64,000 nucleotides of DNA. Origin: Juglans regia. Taxonomy: Eukaryota; Streptophyta; Magnoliopsida; Fagales; Juglandaceae. The stretch is taken from positions 14,485,190 to 14,549,189 of the forward strand of contig NC_049901.1 of the NCBI RefSeq assembly GCF_001411555.2, in the 5' to 3' direction. Positions 11,361 through 23,227 of the stretch are shown here, one piece after another (position 1 is the stretch's first letter; the number at the start of each line of letters is the position of its first letter). Position numbers and translations under genes: made by a program. The notes under the pieces are model-generated. The model saw only the letters and a list, made by a program, of their open reading frames with translations, did not search any database and had not been told where the DNA came from.

Positions 11361-11529
11361 GGCCTAGTTTGGGTACTGAGAATATCAGGTATTCTCAAAA
11401 TATATCACTATTATTTATTATTTTTTTATTTTTTTTCACTTATTTTTTACTACTATTCAATATTCTATCATTATTATTTTACTACTATTCACATAATACC
11501 TAAAAATACCTCACTATCTAAATACAACC
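11361..11529. mobile_element. Short MITE, GGCCTAGTTTGGGTA-type ends
   Basis: The left end GGCCTAGTTTGGGTA and the inverted right end GGTTGTATTTAGATA form imperfect terminal inverted repeats, each flanked by TA. The interior is AT-rich with TATTACTACTATTCA words. The same end words (GTTTGGAT, CCAAAC) and interior recur at about 34108, 36768, 37346, 44579, 54957, 57172 and 59788, marking a dispersed MITE group with TA or TTA/TAA target preference. Confidence 0.6.
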
Positions 11530-12550
11530 TATATCTATAGGTACAAGAAACTCTCAACATGGATATAGTTAACAAGAAAGGGAAAAGTGCACGAGCCTAA
11601 GATTTAGTACTGCGCAATGACAAAAACGTCTCATCTTCAGTTGATTGGGAGCCCTATTAATTGAACCCAAATGCCAGGTCCATGTATCTATCTATCTCAA
11701 AGACCAAAAGCTAGCGAGCAATGGTCCAAATTAAATTTATAAATCACATTATTGTAGTACTCGGCCTATAGATGGCAGGAATGTACACTTCGGGCCAAAT
11801 CAACCCACTTTTAAATCTCTGATTTATTTATTTATAATTGGTCTAGCTAGCAGCTTCAATAAAAGATGAAAATAGAAGGATATATTCCTTCATTGGAAAA
11901 TGGCACGAACACATTAATTTGTTCAACTATCGGCGTTGAAAATAGGTTAAATCTTGTGCCAACAATATGTTTTGTAGAATTTTATTGTTGAATCATATTC
12001 TCTTCTTATATATAGAGAGTTGGATTAACAATATTGCAACTCGGCCTTTTGGGAAATATTTTGAATCTTGGGATGACATTATATATGCAAATTCATACCC
12101 CTTTTCCACTCAACATTGTCTATATATATATATATATAAATAAATGCCTTAGCAAACAGTACTTTAGCTACATGATATGTTGCTCTCAGACAATCTTTGC
12201 GGTCACTCACCTTTTCAGTTGCCTAAGCCTATGGTGGGTGTATCTTCGCAATGAATTGAGCTGGACTACCTTATAACTTTCGTTAATTATATACTAATCT
12301 CTGATCAATTTTCTTTCTCCATAACTTTTCCACTAATGGGTTGCTCCGTTTTATTCTAAGCCTGTTTTAAATTAATATATATAGTTTAGAAGTTATGGTT
12401 TTCAAAAGCTTGGTTTAATTTGGGCCGGGGTTCGAATTGTAACCCCCAATTTTTTTAAAAATAGTTTTTTTTTCCACAAATAACAAGGGTTATTAGTAAA
12501 ATTAAGGTCTTAAAAATAAAAAGCTGAGATTTTAGTTCAATAAAGTTTAA
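11530..12550. other. Intergenic, no gene seen
   Basis: AT-rich sequence with a short (TA)n at about 12120-12137. The open stretch at 12034-12276 runs through that microsatellite and has no recognisable domain. Nothing else supportable was found. Confidence 0.55.
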
Positions 12551-13171
12551 GAACATTGGCATTGGATTACTCATTCCAATCTTCAAAATTTAAGTAATAT
12601 GAAACTTTTTTATTTTTAACTAATCATTCAAAACATGAAGTCTACATTGAATTAGCCATCACACTCTCTAAAATAATAAAATATTATTATTTTTCACTAT
12701 TAGTATTTCTTTAATTAAATTATATCAATGAATAGTACTTATATTATAATTTCTTATAAGATAAGATTATTGCTTTATTTTGTACTTTATAAATAATTAA
12801 TAAAAAGTTTATTTATATTTTCTCATATTCTTATAATTTTTGCATGATTATAGATAGATGCAAAAAATAATTTCTTATTAAAACAAAGATGATTAATATT
12901 ATTTTATAAAAGTATAATTAATAATAGAAAAATTCATCGTAATTCTAGGTATGAAGTTACACTAGAGGGAAGGAAAAGAGAAACACAGAAAATAATAAAA
13001 TATTAGAATGAAGATGCTACAGTTCCCTTCATATATGACACTAGGGATGAAGTTACTATAGCTCATCTTCCAAATGAATTGTGTTTAGCTAATCCAATAT
13101 AACAGAAATTTAGTGGACATTCTTCAAAATATGACTTTCACTAGCATTTGGTTAAGCCAATGTCAGTGCTC
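12551..13171. mobile_element. Tourist/Harbinger-like MITE, 621 bp
   Basis: The left end GAACATTGGCATTGGATTA pairs with the inverted right end GAGCACTGACATTGGCTTA (mostly matching). The element is flanked by the trinucleotide TAA on both sides (12548-12550 and 13172-13174), the target duplication typical of PIF/Harbinger and Tourist elements. The interior is AT-rich with no coding capacity. A short fragment with a similar end, GGGCATTGGCATTCAAC, appears near 30944. Confidence 0.68.
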
Positions 13172-13981
13172 TAAATCTATACGTCTAGATATGACAATTA
13201 AATTCGAGTCCCCATACTATTTTTTTATTAGCATTTATGCACATAATTTATTTAATAAACTATTGCATCATTTGTCTCAATGACGGCCTTTTTATCTCAT
13301 CTAAATTCCGATTGAAGGTCGGGTACGTGTACCTATTTTTTAACATTACAATTTGGGTTCTATTCATCTGCTTCCTTAACACATACACCATATGAAACTG
13401 GTGATGTGATTTTTTTTTTTAAAACGCATGTATTTTAGAGAGACCCTAAATACGCAAATCAGATTTGGGTGGATTTCGAATTTTTTCCCCCCTCCCCACG
13501 TTCTTCCTCCGCCAGCCTTCACGTCCGCCACTGTCTGGGACCATTGAAGAGAATGACCGACTGACGAGAATCTAGCCATGACCGACCCACCGCATTTAGT
13601 TCGCGTTCACATTCAATACCAAAAACATTGCATCCACATAGGTTTTCTCTCGTCAAGCTACTCTTGTTCCAATTGCTTCAGTACATTGCTTGGTTTCAGA
13701 CCCATTAGCTAAACTTATGTTTTCTTTTTTATTCATGAATCTTTGTTTTTTCAATTTTTCTTATAAGATCGCGTAAGTTTCTTGGTGACGAATGATTGAA
13801 GACAGATGATGGTTATAAGCCACCAGATTAGTGCTTGTTGTTCGATTCTACGTGGGGTTCTCATTTGAGAGACTTATTGCCCTAACTCGAACTTGTAAAG
13901 AAAATCGAAGCAATGAAAATCATAGTAGATAAAGTTTGGTTCTTTTTCTTTTTCTTTTTTTTTTTTTTTGCTTTTTTTTTT
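13172..13981. other. 5' flank of the FRS relic, possible leader
   Basis: The first part is unremarkable AT-rich DNA. From about 13480 the sequence becomes less AT-rich and gene-like, consistent with a promoter and untranslated leader of the decayed FRS gene that follows, ending in a poly-T tract at 13952-13985. No TATA box or start site could be fixed. Confidence 0.35.
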
Positions 13982-16860
13982 TTTTCTACTTCCTATGGAA
14001 TTTTATTAACTGTGACTTCTTTGCCTTATTACTCGGTGAATATTTTTTTAGTGTTTTTGTTTTCCCTCTTTTGTATAATCATCATGTAAAATGTAAATAT
14101 TGGAATTGGCTATTGCAAGTTCATTACATTAATTTTCACTCTTTTGTCTATATATTTGATAGGTTTCATTTCTTAATTTGTTTGGAAACTTGAGACTTAG
14201 GGTGTTAACGCATAATAGTTTTTTTTTTTATGTGCTATGTAAGAGGTTTTGTTTTGGATTCAAGTCCAAAATTGAATGATCAAAGTTGTATGTAATATTA
14301 GTTTGAGTTGGGTAACCATGATTTTTTTTTTTTTTTTTGAGGTGGGTAACAATTTAATTTCCATATCTTCACTTTGCATCTAAATTTTGATTTTTTGAAA
14401 TGCATTCTTGGATTTTTGTTGCTCTAAGAGTGGGAACTACATTGGACAAGGATTTAAATATAATCTATTTATTACATCCTTCTCAAGTAGATGCAGAACT
14501 AGGGTAGTGGATTGTCTCAATTGCATGCAGCTTGAAAAAGCACCGTCACATTAATTTCTTATGCAAAACTAATCATTCTGTAATGTTTCTCTCGATTCCC
14601 AACTTCCCTTTTAAGGATTATTTAACCACCATGCTTTTAGCTTGAAGTATTTATTTTTTGGATTTAAGTTGAAGATTTATGTTTAACCACCATGCTTTTA
14701 GCGTACTCAATTTTCGAATCATTTATGCATTTTTGTTTAGTAACTTTGTCCTAAAAACTCAGTTGAAAGAGCAGGATGGACAAAGAAGAAGATGAAACGG
14801 CACATACGCCTTCTACATCGATTTCACCGACTCAGATATGAAACATATTCATCATTTGGAAATGTCGTTGTGTCCGATATTCTTATTTAGTTAATGTATT
14901 TTTTATTTGTGTCCGATATTATAGGGATATCAAAAACATTAAATTTTTCTACTTCCTATTGAATTTTACTAATTGTGACTTCTTTGCCTTATTACTCGGT
15001 GAATATCTTTTTTAGTGTTTTTGTTTTCCCTTTTTTATATAATCATCATGTAAAATGTAAGTATTGGAATTGGCTATTGCAAGTTCATTACATTAATTTT
15101 CACTCTTTTGTCTATATATTTGATAGGTTTCATTTCTTAATTTGTTTGGAAACTTGAGACTTAGGGTGTTAACGCATAATAATTTTTTTTTTTTGTGTTG
15201 TGTAAGAGGTTTTGTTTTGGATTCAAGTCCAAAATTGAATGATCAGAGCCGTATGTAATATTAGTTTGAGTTGGGTAACCATGTTTTTTTTTTTTTTTTT
15301 TGAGGTGGGTAACAATTTAATTTCCATATCTTCACTTTGCATCTAAATTTTGATTTTTTGAAATGCATTCTTGGATTTTTGTTGCTGTAAGAGTGGGAAC
15401 TACATCGGACAATGATTTAAATATAATCTATTTATTACATCCTTCTCAGGTAGATGCAGAACTAGGGTAATGGATTGTCTCAATTGCATCCAGCTTGAAA
15501 AAGCACCGTCACATTAATTTCTTATGCAAAACTAATCATTCTGTAATGTCTCTCTCGATTCCCAACTTCCCTTTTAAGGATTATTTAACCACCATGCTTT
15601 TAACTTGAAGTATTTATTTTTTGGATTTAAGTTGAAGATTTATGTTTAACCACCATGCTTTTAGCATACTCAATTTTCGAATCATTTATGCCTTTTTGTT
15701 TAGTAACTTTGTCCTAAAAACTCAGTTGAAAGAGCAGGATGGACAAAGAGGAAGATGAAACGACACCTACGCTTTCTACATTGATTTCACCGACTCAGGT
15801 ATGAAACATATTCATCATTTGGAAATGTCGTTGTGTCCGATATTCTTATTTAGTTAATGTGTTTTTTATTTGTGTCCGATATTATAGGGATATCAAAAAC
15901 ATTAAATTTTTCTACTTCCTATTGAATTTTACTAATTGTGACTTCTTTGCCTTATTACTCGGTGAATATCTTTTTTAGTGTTTTTGTTTTCCCTTTTTTA
16001 TATAATCATCATGTAAAATGTAAGTATTGGAATTGGCTATTGCAAGCTCATTACATTAATTTTCACTCTTTTGTCTATATATTTGATAGGTTTCATTTCT
16101 TAATTTGTTTGGAAACTTGAGACTTAGGGTGTTAACGCATAATAATTTTTTTTTTTTTTATGTGCTGTGTAAGAGGTTTTGTTTTGGATTCAAGTCCAAA
16201 ATTGAATGATCAGAGCCGTATGTAATATTAGTTTGAGTTGGGTAACCATGTTTTTTTTTTTTTTTTTGAGGTGGGTAACAATTTAATTTCCATATCTTCA
16301 CTTTGCATCTAAATTTTGATTTTTTGAAATGCATTCTTGGATTTTTGTTGCTCTAAGAGTGGGAACTACATTGGACAAGGATTTAAATATAATCTATTTA
16401 TTACATCCTTCTCATGTAGATGCAGAACTTCGGTAGTGGATTGTCTCAATTGCATGCAGCTTGAAAAAGCACCGTCACATTAATTTCTTATGCAAAACTA
16501 ATCATTCTGTAATGTCTCTCTCGATTCCCAACTTCCCTTTTAAGGATTATTTAACCACCATGCTTTTAACTTGAAGTATTTATTTTTTGGATTTAAGTTG
16601 AAGATTTATGTTTAACCACCATGCTTTTAGCGTACTCAATTTTCGAATCATCTATGCTTTTTTGTTCAGTAACTTTGTCCTAAAAACTCAGTTGAAAGAG
16701 CAGGATGGACAAAGAGGAAGATGAAACGGCACCTACACCTTCTACATCGGTTTCACTGACTCAGGTATGAAACATATTCATCATTTGGAAATGTCGTTGT
16801 GTACGATATTGTCATTTAGTTAATGTGTTTTTTATTTGTGTATTATAGGGATATTATGAT
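13982..16860 (+). repeat. Three tandem ~963-bp units, each with a first coding exon
   Basis: Units at 13982-14943, 14944-15906 and 15907-about 16860 are near-identical, starting TTTTCTACTTCC. Each contains the same pseudo-intronic body and near its end an exon starting ATGGACAAAGA (14776-14835, 15739-15798, 16705-16764; spacing 963 and 966) that encodes MDKEEDETAPTPSTS-like sequence. Copies 2 and 3 keep a GT donor after the exon; copy 1 has CAG|AT, a lost donor. Units 1 and 2 end in ATTATAGGGATATC, the acceptor and first bases of the next exon, so the duplication breakpoint lies in exon 2. Confidence 0.9.
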
Positions 16861-17001
16861 TCAGGAAACCCGTACTACCCGTTAATTTTTTTTATTTATG
16901 TATTATAGGGCTATTATGATTCAGAAAACCCGTACTACCCACCATTTATCATGCCTCAAAGTGCATATCCAAGTCCATATACATACGCTTCATGTAGCCA
17001 A
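16849..17001 (+). repeat. Exon 2 duplicated in tandem within the FRS relic
   Basis: Two adjacent acceptor-plus-exon copies occur 60 bp apart: ATTATAG|GGATATTATGATTCAGGAAACC at 16849-16880 and ATTATAG|GGCTATTATGATTCAGAAAACC at 16909-17001. Both encode GYYDS-NPYYP. The second runs on to encode PQSAYPSPYTYASCSQ and ends at a GT donor (17002). Confidence 0.8.
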
Positions 17002-17079
17002 GTAGGTTCTTTTTAAACTTTTTTAGTTTTTTTCTTCTTATATGCATTTGGGATGTTTTAACACCGTTCTTAACTACAG

Positions 17080-17669
17080 CCTCTGTCGATGCTACCTTTT
17101 GGACCAACGATGCCCTACCCTCCGTCGATTAATCTAGAGGAGTCTACACAAGTTCAACATACCTTCTAGGTATATTCCTTTTAAAGTTTTTTAGTTTTTT
17201 TCTTATTTGCATTTAGAATGTTTTAACACCATGCCTAATTACAGCCTCCGTCGATTCTACATTTTGGATCAACAATGTCGTACCCTCCGTTGAGTAATCT
17301 GGAGGAGTCCACACAAGTTCAACATACCTTCCAGGTATATTCTTTTTAAACTTTTTTAGTTTTTTTTTTCTTATATGCATTTGGGATGTTTTAACATCAT
17401 GCCTAATTACAGCCTTTGTCGATGCTATCTTTTGGACCAACGACGCCCTACCTTCCGTCGAGTAATTAGAAAGAGTCAACACGAGTTCAGCATACCTTCC
17501 AGGTATATTCCTTTTAAATTTTTTAAGTTTTTTTTTTCTTATATGCATTGAATTTGTTTGAACATCGTGCCTCATTACAACCTCCATCGATGCCACCTTT
17601 TGGACCAACTACTCCATACCCTTCGTCAAGTGATCCGGAGGAGTCAACACGATCTGAAGAGACTTCCTA
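17080..17669 (+). repeat. Four tandem exon-plus-intron units (~167 bp) in the FRS relic
   Basis: Units start at 17080, 17245, 17413 and 17581 (spacings 165, 168, 168). Each begins after TTACAG with CCTC/CCTT and encodes a PPSM-PFGPT-PYPPS-N-EESTQVQHTFQ-like peptide of ~30 residues, followed by a GTATATTC donor and a short T-rich intron. Copy 1 ends in a stop (TTCTAG), copy 3 has an internal TAG, and copy 4 has its acceptor changed to CAA and ends TCCTAA. An exon and its intron were amplified together. Confidence 0.88.
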
Positions 17670-20216
17670 ACTAGCAAGTAAATCATCAATTGTGCCATAG
17701 TCATTGGGTGCTAAAAGTGAAAAGAATTTTAGAGGTACATCACACATGACTGATCAAAGCTTTCACCTGACTAACGGTATTAGACTTTTAACCTAATTAG
17801 TAAACATCCAATATATATAATATAAATTCTAATATGAAACATACATTTCCATTTTCAAAAACCTTGTCGGACATAACTAAAGAGGCAGAGGATGAGGGGA
17901 CTAATGAAGTATTAGATGATGATGAATGAGTTGAGGAGCCAAAACCTGGTATGGAGTTCGTCGCTGATAAAGAGCTTCTAACATATTATAAGCGATATGC
18001 CAAGCAATAGGATTTTGGTTTTATCACACAAAGGACAAAAAGAAAGGCATTTGGAAAAGCAAAGTATGTGACAATTGGGTGTGCACGTGGCGGCAGGTAC
18101 CATTCGAGCCACAGTAATATCTCAAAACCATGACCAACAATTAAAACAAACTATAAGACGAAGGTAAATGTTCACTTGGACAAAAAGGATGTATGGGTTT
18201 TGACCACTGCTGAGAATACTCACAATCATAGTACTACAGCCCACAATAGTCTAGATTCCTTAGAAGTCGTAAGTGTTTAGATTAATACAGTCAAAGAATG
18301 CTTGATTTGAATGACAGAGCAGGTATTCGAATGAACAAAAATTTTGGAGCACTTGTTGATGTCGGGGAGGGGGGGTTGAGAATCTTGAATTTTAAGAGAA
18401 AGATTGTTGAAATTTTATTGACACAGTTAGACACTTGAGGCTAAGTAAAAGAGGTGACGAAGCACTTAGTGATTACTTTAAGAGGATGAGAAGATGAATG
18501 ATGGCTTTGCTTCTGTGATGAATGTGGATGGTGAGTTATGACTCAGAAATGTATTCTGAGCTGACGCACAAAGTTGAGCGACATACAAGTATTTCGGAGA
18601 TGTAATCATCTTCAATACGACATACCTAACAAATAGGTACGGTATGTCTTTTGCTCCCTTTGTTGGAGAAAACCATCATGGGCAGTCTATACTGTTAGGG
18701 GCTGGCTTGATTTCAAGAGATGATACAAGTACTTTTGTGTGGTTGTTCTGAGCATGGTTGGACTGCACGAAAGATTGGACTCCAAAAGCAATCATAACAG
18801 ACCAAGACGGAGCAATGAAGAGTGCTATTGTGATTGTATTCCCAGAAACTCGCCATAGATATTGTATATGGCATATCATACGGAAAATGCTCGAGAAATT
18901 AGGATCTCACTCCTAATTCAACGCAGGGTTTAAGACTACCAATTAGAGTGCCTTATAAGATTCACATACCTGCGTAGAATTTGAGGACAAGTGGGGGGAA
19001 CTAATTCAAAAGTATGAGCTTGGTGATAATGCATGACTGTAAAGGTTGTGCACCAAGATATCATTATGGATACCAGTCTACTTGAAGAGTGTATTTTGGG
19101 CTGGTATGAGCACTACATATGATCTGAAAGCATGAATGCTTTTTTCGACGGATTTGTGCAATCTAGTACGAGGTTAAAGGAATTGGTCGATCAATTTGAC
19201 AATACTTTAAAGAAGAAGGTGGAAGTAGAGACGACAACTAATTTCAGTATGTGCAACTAAACCATCCCATGTGTATCTTCATTCCACATTGAGAAGCAGT
19301 TTCAAGTGGTGTATACAAATGTGAAGTTTAAAGAGATCCAAAAAGAGATATGGGGGATGATTTATTGTAATTCCATACTTGTTAGCAAACATGGTTGTAT
19401 TTCCACCTTCGATGTCTTGGATTAAATTTCCACGACTGACCATGTCAAAACCGTCCATTACGTAGTTTACAATAACGAGGAGGAATGTGATGTCAAATGC
19501 ACGTGTGCACTGTTTGAGATAGGGGCATTATCTATAGGCATGTATTTAAAGATTGTCAAATGAAGAAGATTCATGTATTGCCAGAGAGATACGTCTTGGA
19601 TTGGTGGAGGAAAGACTTAAAGTGGAGATACACACTTGTCAAAAGTAGCTATGATGACTTACGGGATTATGCGGACGCAAGAAGGTACGAGATCATGGTT
19701 AAAAGATGTCTGAAATTAGCGACTCGTGTATCTCCAAGTGATGATCATTTCAATGTATTCATGAGGATTTTGGATGAGTTTGAGTATAATTTTAAAGGAT
19801 TACCACTTGAGTCCAGTTCAATCAAGGTCAAAGATAGCGATGACGTAGATAAGGGTAAGAAAATATTACGCCTCCACACTGTTCGAGAGAAAGGGAGACC
19901 CCCAACAAAGAGAGATTTCACCTATGGAGAAGGCTGCAACCAAGAGAAAAAAGAAACAAGTACTAAGTTTTTCTTTCTATTAATTGTATATATGTTTGAC
20001 TAGTACTGTTTGTTTCCTTTCTAATATATGTGTATTTTTATTTTGAAAATTAGATTTGAAGGAAAATATTTGATGACAAACAAGTTGGTGAAGTCCCAAA
20101 CCCCCAAGTTGGTGCTAACGTTGAAGAAATTATTGTTGGAACCCAATGTAGTACTGTCATCAAATATTTTTTATGACAATGATGAGATGTAAGGTTGAAA
20201 GTCATTATTCTATTTT

Positions 20217-20680
20217 TGATGACTTTCTTGGAGTATTTTTTGAATATCTGGAGGCTTTCTTTTGGAGGTTGTGGTTGTAAAGAATGTACATATTTGTGGC
20301 TATTCTACTTGTATGAAAATCATTTTTCTATTTTTTATGGCTTTCTTGAAGTATTTTGTGAAAATCTAGAGGCTTTCTTTTGGAGGTTGTGGTTGTAAAG
20401 AATGTACAAATTTGTGGCTATTCTATTTGTATGAAAATCATTTTTCTATTTTTGATGGCTTTCTTGAAATATTTTGTGAAATTCTGGAAGCTTTCTTTTG
20501 GAGGTTGTGGTTGTAAAGAATGTTTAGATTTGTGGCTGTTCTACTTGGTATGAAAATCATTATTTTATTTTTTACGACTTTTTTGAAGTATTTTGTGAAA
20601 ATCTGAAGGCTTTCTTTTGAAGGTTGTGGTTGTAAAGACTGTATAGATTTATGGCTATTTATTACTTGGCTTTTATTTGT
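20217..20680 (+). repeat. Four tandem ~118-bp units downstream of the FRS relic
   Basis: Units begin at about 20217, 20338, 20456 and 20573, each containing GGCTTTCTTTTGGAGGTTG and TGGTTGTAAAGAATG. The first copies are most alike. They lie in what would be the 3' flank of the FRS relic and have no coding sense. Short open frames across them on both strands are by-products of the repetition. Confidence 0.85.
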
Positions 20681-22443
20681 ATACACGTACAGGAAACTAT
20701 TGTTAATAGGCTGCTGCCCTTCCCCATTTAATTCCGGAAATATTTCTACTTGGTTAACGGAAGGGGGAAAGATAAATTCGGAGAGAAATCTACTGGATTA
20801 GACTCCATAAACAAATAGATGCAAGTTGGTGTGTGAGATATCCAAGTTGGTCAGAAAAGGGCAGCGGCATTTGCCTGCCCAGTTGCTTCTTATTTGACTT
20901 CTTTTCTATTATAGACCATATCCACACCCTTCTAATCAACCACAAGTGAAAGTTGACGTCTAACTTGGAAGAAAAAGACCATGTTCTGGTCTAGACTCTT
21001 AAAGCATCTTATGAACACGATATCAAATTAATTAAGGTGTTAATTAATAATAATAATAATAATACCAAAATGTGCATGTGAGTGCTGACATTGATGTTCA
21101 TCCAAACTTGTCGATCAAGTTCCATTTACATGCAACAAATCTCCACTATTCCCATTAATATGATTCTCACAAAAACTAAACCAAGCGCACGTCCGGTACC
21201 AAACAACTCTCCACTGTTCCCATTAATAAGTAGTACAAGTACACTGCCATTCTCACAAATAAAAAACAACGTTAACATCTATTACCATACTCAAATCTTA
21301 CCACATTTACAAGATCCATTTACAATTAATAGTAACACAATACATCTATCATCCGAACCAATAAAAAACTATTAGAATAGAACACATCCAGTATAGACAC
21401 AAAAATATACGTGTATATCTATTCTGTACGATCCACCTTTGAACTTCATCCTCTTGCTTGTGTAGATCATTATTTCTCTGTATTAGTTTATCTTTTTTTT
21501 TTTCTCTGAACCTCATATTTGTGCAACAATAAATCATTCTCTCTCTTTTGGAGTGCATTCTCTCTTACTAGAAATTTCTTCTCTACTAGTTGAAGTATAT
21601 CTGCACATATGAAGAATTGACAACTTGCTTCTCCCTGCATAAAATTCAAGAACTGCAAACATTAATGATTATGACAAGCTGAAAAGCAATAAAATTTATT
21701 TACAAAATAAAAATTTGGGTTACCGTCTTATACTTCGAGCAAGCATAAATTTTCCTCCCTGGATATTTGCTAGTTTGTGAGGTTTTTAATGGTGCTTTCA
21801 AGCCACACCAACAAGTTGGTGATTTCATTTGAAATATATTAACTACATACGATGATGATTGACTCGATGCCATAGGTGATCTAAATGTGAATCATAAATG
21901 ACAGCAAAAATAATGAAAATGTCCATGCTGAAAAAAATCAATATAATGTTAAACAATTTCTCTCCATTTGCCAAAGTTAACAAATTTGTAATAAAGAAAA
22001 GTTCTAACATTCATGTGTTACTGGCAATGCATATTGACTTGAAGTGGGGAATTAAAACATTTAGTGAATGTTAGTTTGTTTTCTTCTACGTCATCTTATT
22101 GACATGAAGATGAAATAAATAGTAAAACGGAGATGTTTGAATAACATTAACCAAAAAATAAAACTTGTTGTCTAAAGCCATATGACATGGAATATATGAG
22201 ATTGGCCATGATTAAACATGAAGATACTTTTTGTCATATTTTTGAAGATTTTAAAGCTTTAAAACATTATTAGTAAACTGAAGGTGCATTCTTTCGGTAT
22301 GCAAAATGTGTGTACTCTAAGTTCCAATGGATACTTTTCTCATGATTATTTTGGTATGCAAAATGTTAGACCATGGTATTATTTCAATTGATTTGTAAAC
22401 TTTCACCAACTAGACATCTAAACTTTTGTGGGACTTCAGGATC
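20681..22443. other. Intergenic, no gene seen
   Basis: AT-rich DNA with a short (AAT)n at about 21046-21063. Small open frames (for example 21082-21375 plus, 21349-21558 minus) have no recognisable domain and no gene-like context. Confidence 0.5.
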
Positions 22444-23147
22444 ATCAAGTATAGGGTTGTGCAGGAAAACCCAAAACCCGACCCACCCGATTGACCCGAC
22501 CCTCCCAACCCGATACCGTCTGGTTAAAATAGAAGCGGGTTGCAACATTCTGTTTAGCGGGCGAAATACTCCATCACCCAATAAACCCGCGCTCTTCTAC
22601 GGGCAAAAAAGACCTAGCCTCTCTCTCTGTCTCTCTCTCAGCATGTCTGTTCTACTACTCCTCCTCCAGAACCTCTCGTCTCCTTCTTTCAATCTAAGTT
22701 GGTTTCTTGTTTTCATTCCTTTCGTGGCATAAAGAATGTTCAAGGAGTGCCCTCACCCAAATGAGAAGCAGAGGTTGTAGTTAAGTCGAGAGCTAGGCTT
22801 GGCTCCTCACCAAATGAAGTTTTGGTTCCAGAACCGGAGGACCCAGATGAAGGTATTGTTGATTTTCTCGATCGCATGCCTTGATCTTTTCTGTTTCCTT
22901 GGAGATTTGTTTATGTAATCTGATGCCGTTCAGGCCCAACGTGAAAGAGCTGATAACTGTGCACGATCCGTTGCAAGAACTAAGCAATTCGAGAGGCTCT
23001 CCAAAAAAAAAAAAACCGATATTTTCTCGACCCGAATCATTATGGATCGGGTCGGGTCGGGTAATTTTCCCTACACATAGTTGTGGGCCAAGTCGGATTG
23101 GGCCCAAAAAGTGTTTCGGCAGGCCAATGTGCAGACCTAATCAAGTA
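22444..23147. mobile_element. Non-autonomous hAT element with captured HD-Zip IV fragment
   Basis: The element spans 22452-23139 (688 bp). It is flanked by a perfect 8-bp direct repeat ATCAAGTA (22444-22451, 23140-23147), the size made by hAT transposases. The ends TAGGGTTGTGCA and, inverted, TAGGTCTGCACA form short terminal inverted repeats of hAT type. Subterminal CCCGACCC and, at the other side, GGGTCGGGTCGGG words form longer internal inverted symmetry. There is no transposase, so it must have moved in trans. The middle holds a gene fragment (next entry). Confidence 0.85.
22739..22999 (+). pseudogene. HD-Zip class IV homeobox fragment captured in a hAT element
   Basis: Exon piece 22739-22852 reads FKECPHPNEKQRL, a TAG stop at 22778-22780, then [16 protein letters not shown] and QNRRTQMK. 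This is helix 1 end to helix 3 of the homeodomain; WFQNRR is the DNA-recognition helix. An 81-bp segment at 22853-22933 starts GT and ends CAG, and the frame resumes at 22934 with AQRERADNCARSVARTKQFE, the start of the leucine-zipper-loop region. The wording matches HDG11/HDG12-like class IV HD-Zip proteins. An intron still present implies DNA-level capture, not retroposition. The stop arose from CAG to TAG. The START domain is absent. Confidence 0.87.
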
Positions 23148-23186
23148 TATTGCTGCATCCTAATCAAGAAGGACACCAAAACTTCC

Positions 23187-23227
<41 letters not shown>

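Larger units (their letters stand above)
16705..20010 (+). pseudogene. FAR1-RELATED SEQUENCE (FRS)-like gene, decayed
   Basis: FRS proteins are transcription factors derived from MULE transposases. Visible parts: a Pro/Tyr-rich N-terminus (YYDSENPYYPPF, MPYPPSINLEES); the FAR1 domain at about 17944-18230 (EFVADKELLTYYKRYAKQ, then a TAG at 18008, then DFGFITQRTKRKAFGKAKYV); the transposase-like core at about 18640-18900 (MSFAPFVGENHHGQS, AGLISRDDTSTFVWLF, IITDQDGAMKSAI, HRYCIWHIIRKM); a SWIM-like CKCTC remnant near 19490; and the C-terminal DWWRKDLKWRYTLVKSSYDD block (19560-20003). Stops and frameshifts in every domain show it is dead. Whether it came from a host FRS gene or an active MULE is not decidable here. 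Confidence 0.85.

Noticed and set aside
17213..17608. 131-codon minus-strand frame with internal repeats
   Set aside because: Antisense to the tandem exon-intron units of the FRS relic, which explain the repetition.
20217..20680. Regular ~118-bp repeats considered as a CRISPR array
   Set aside because: Units are contiguous without unique spacers and the genome is a plant; this is ordinary tandem duplication.
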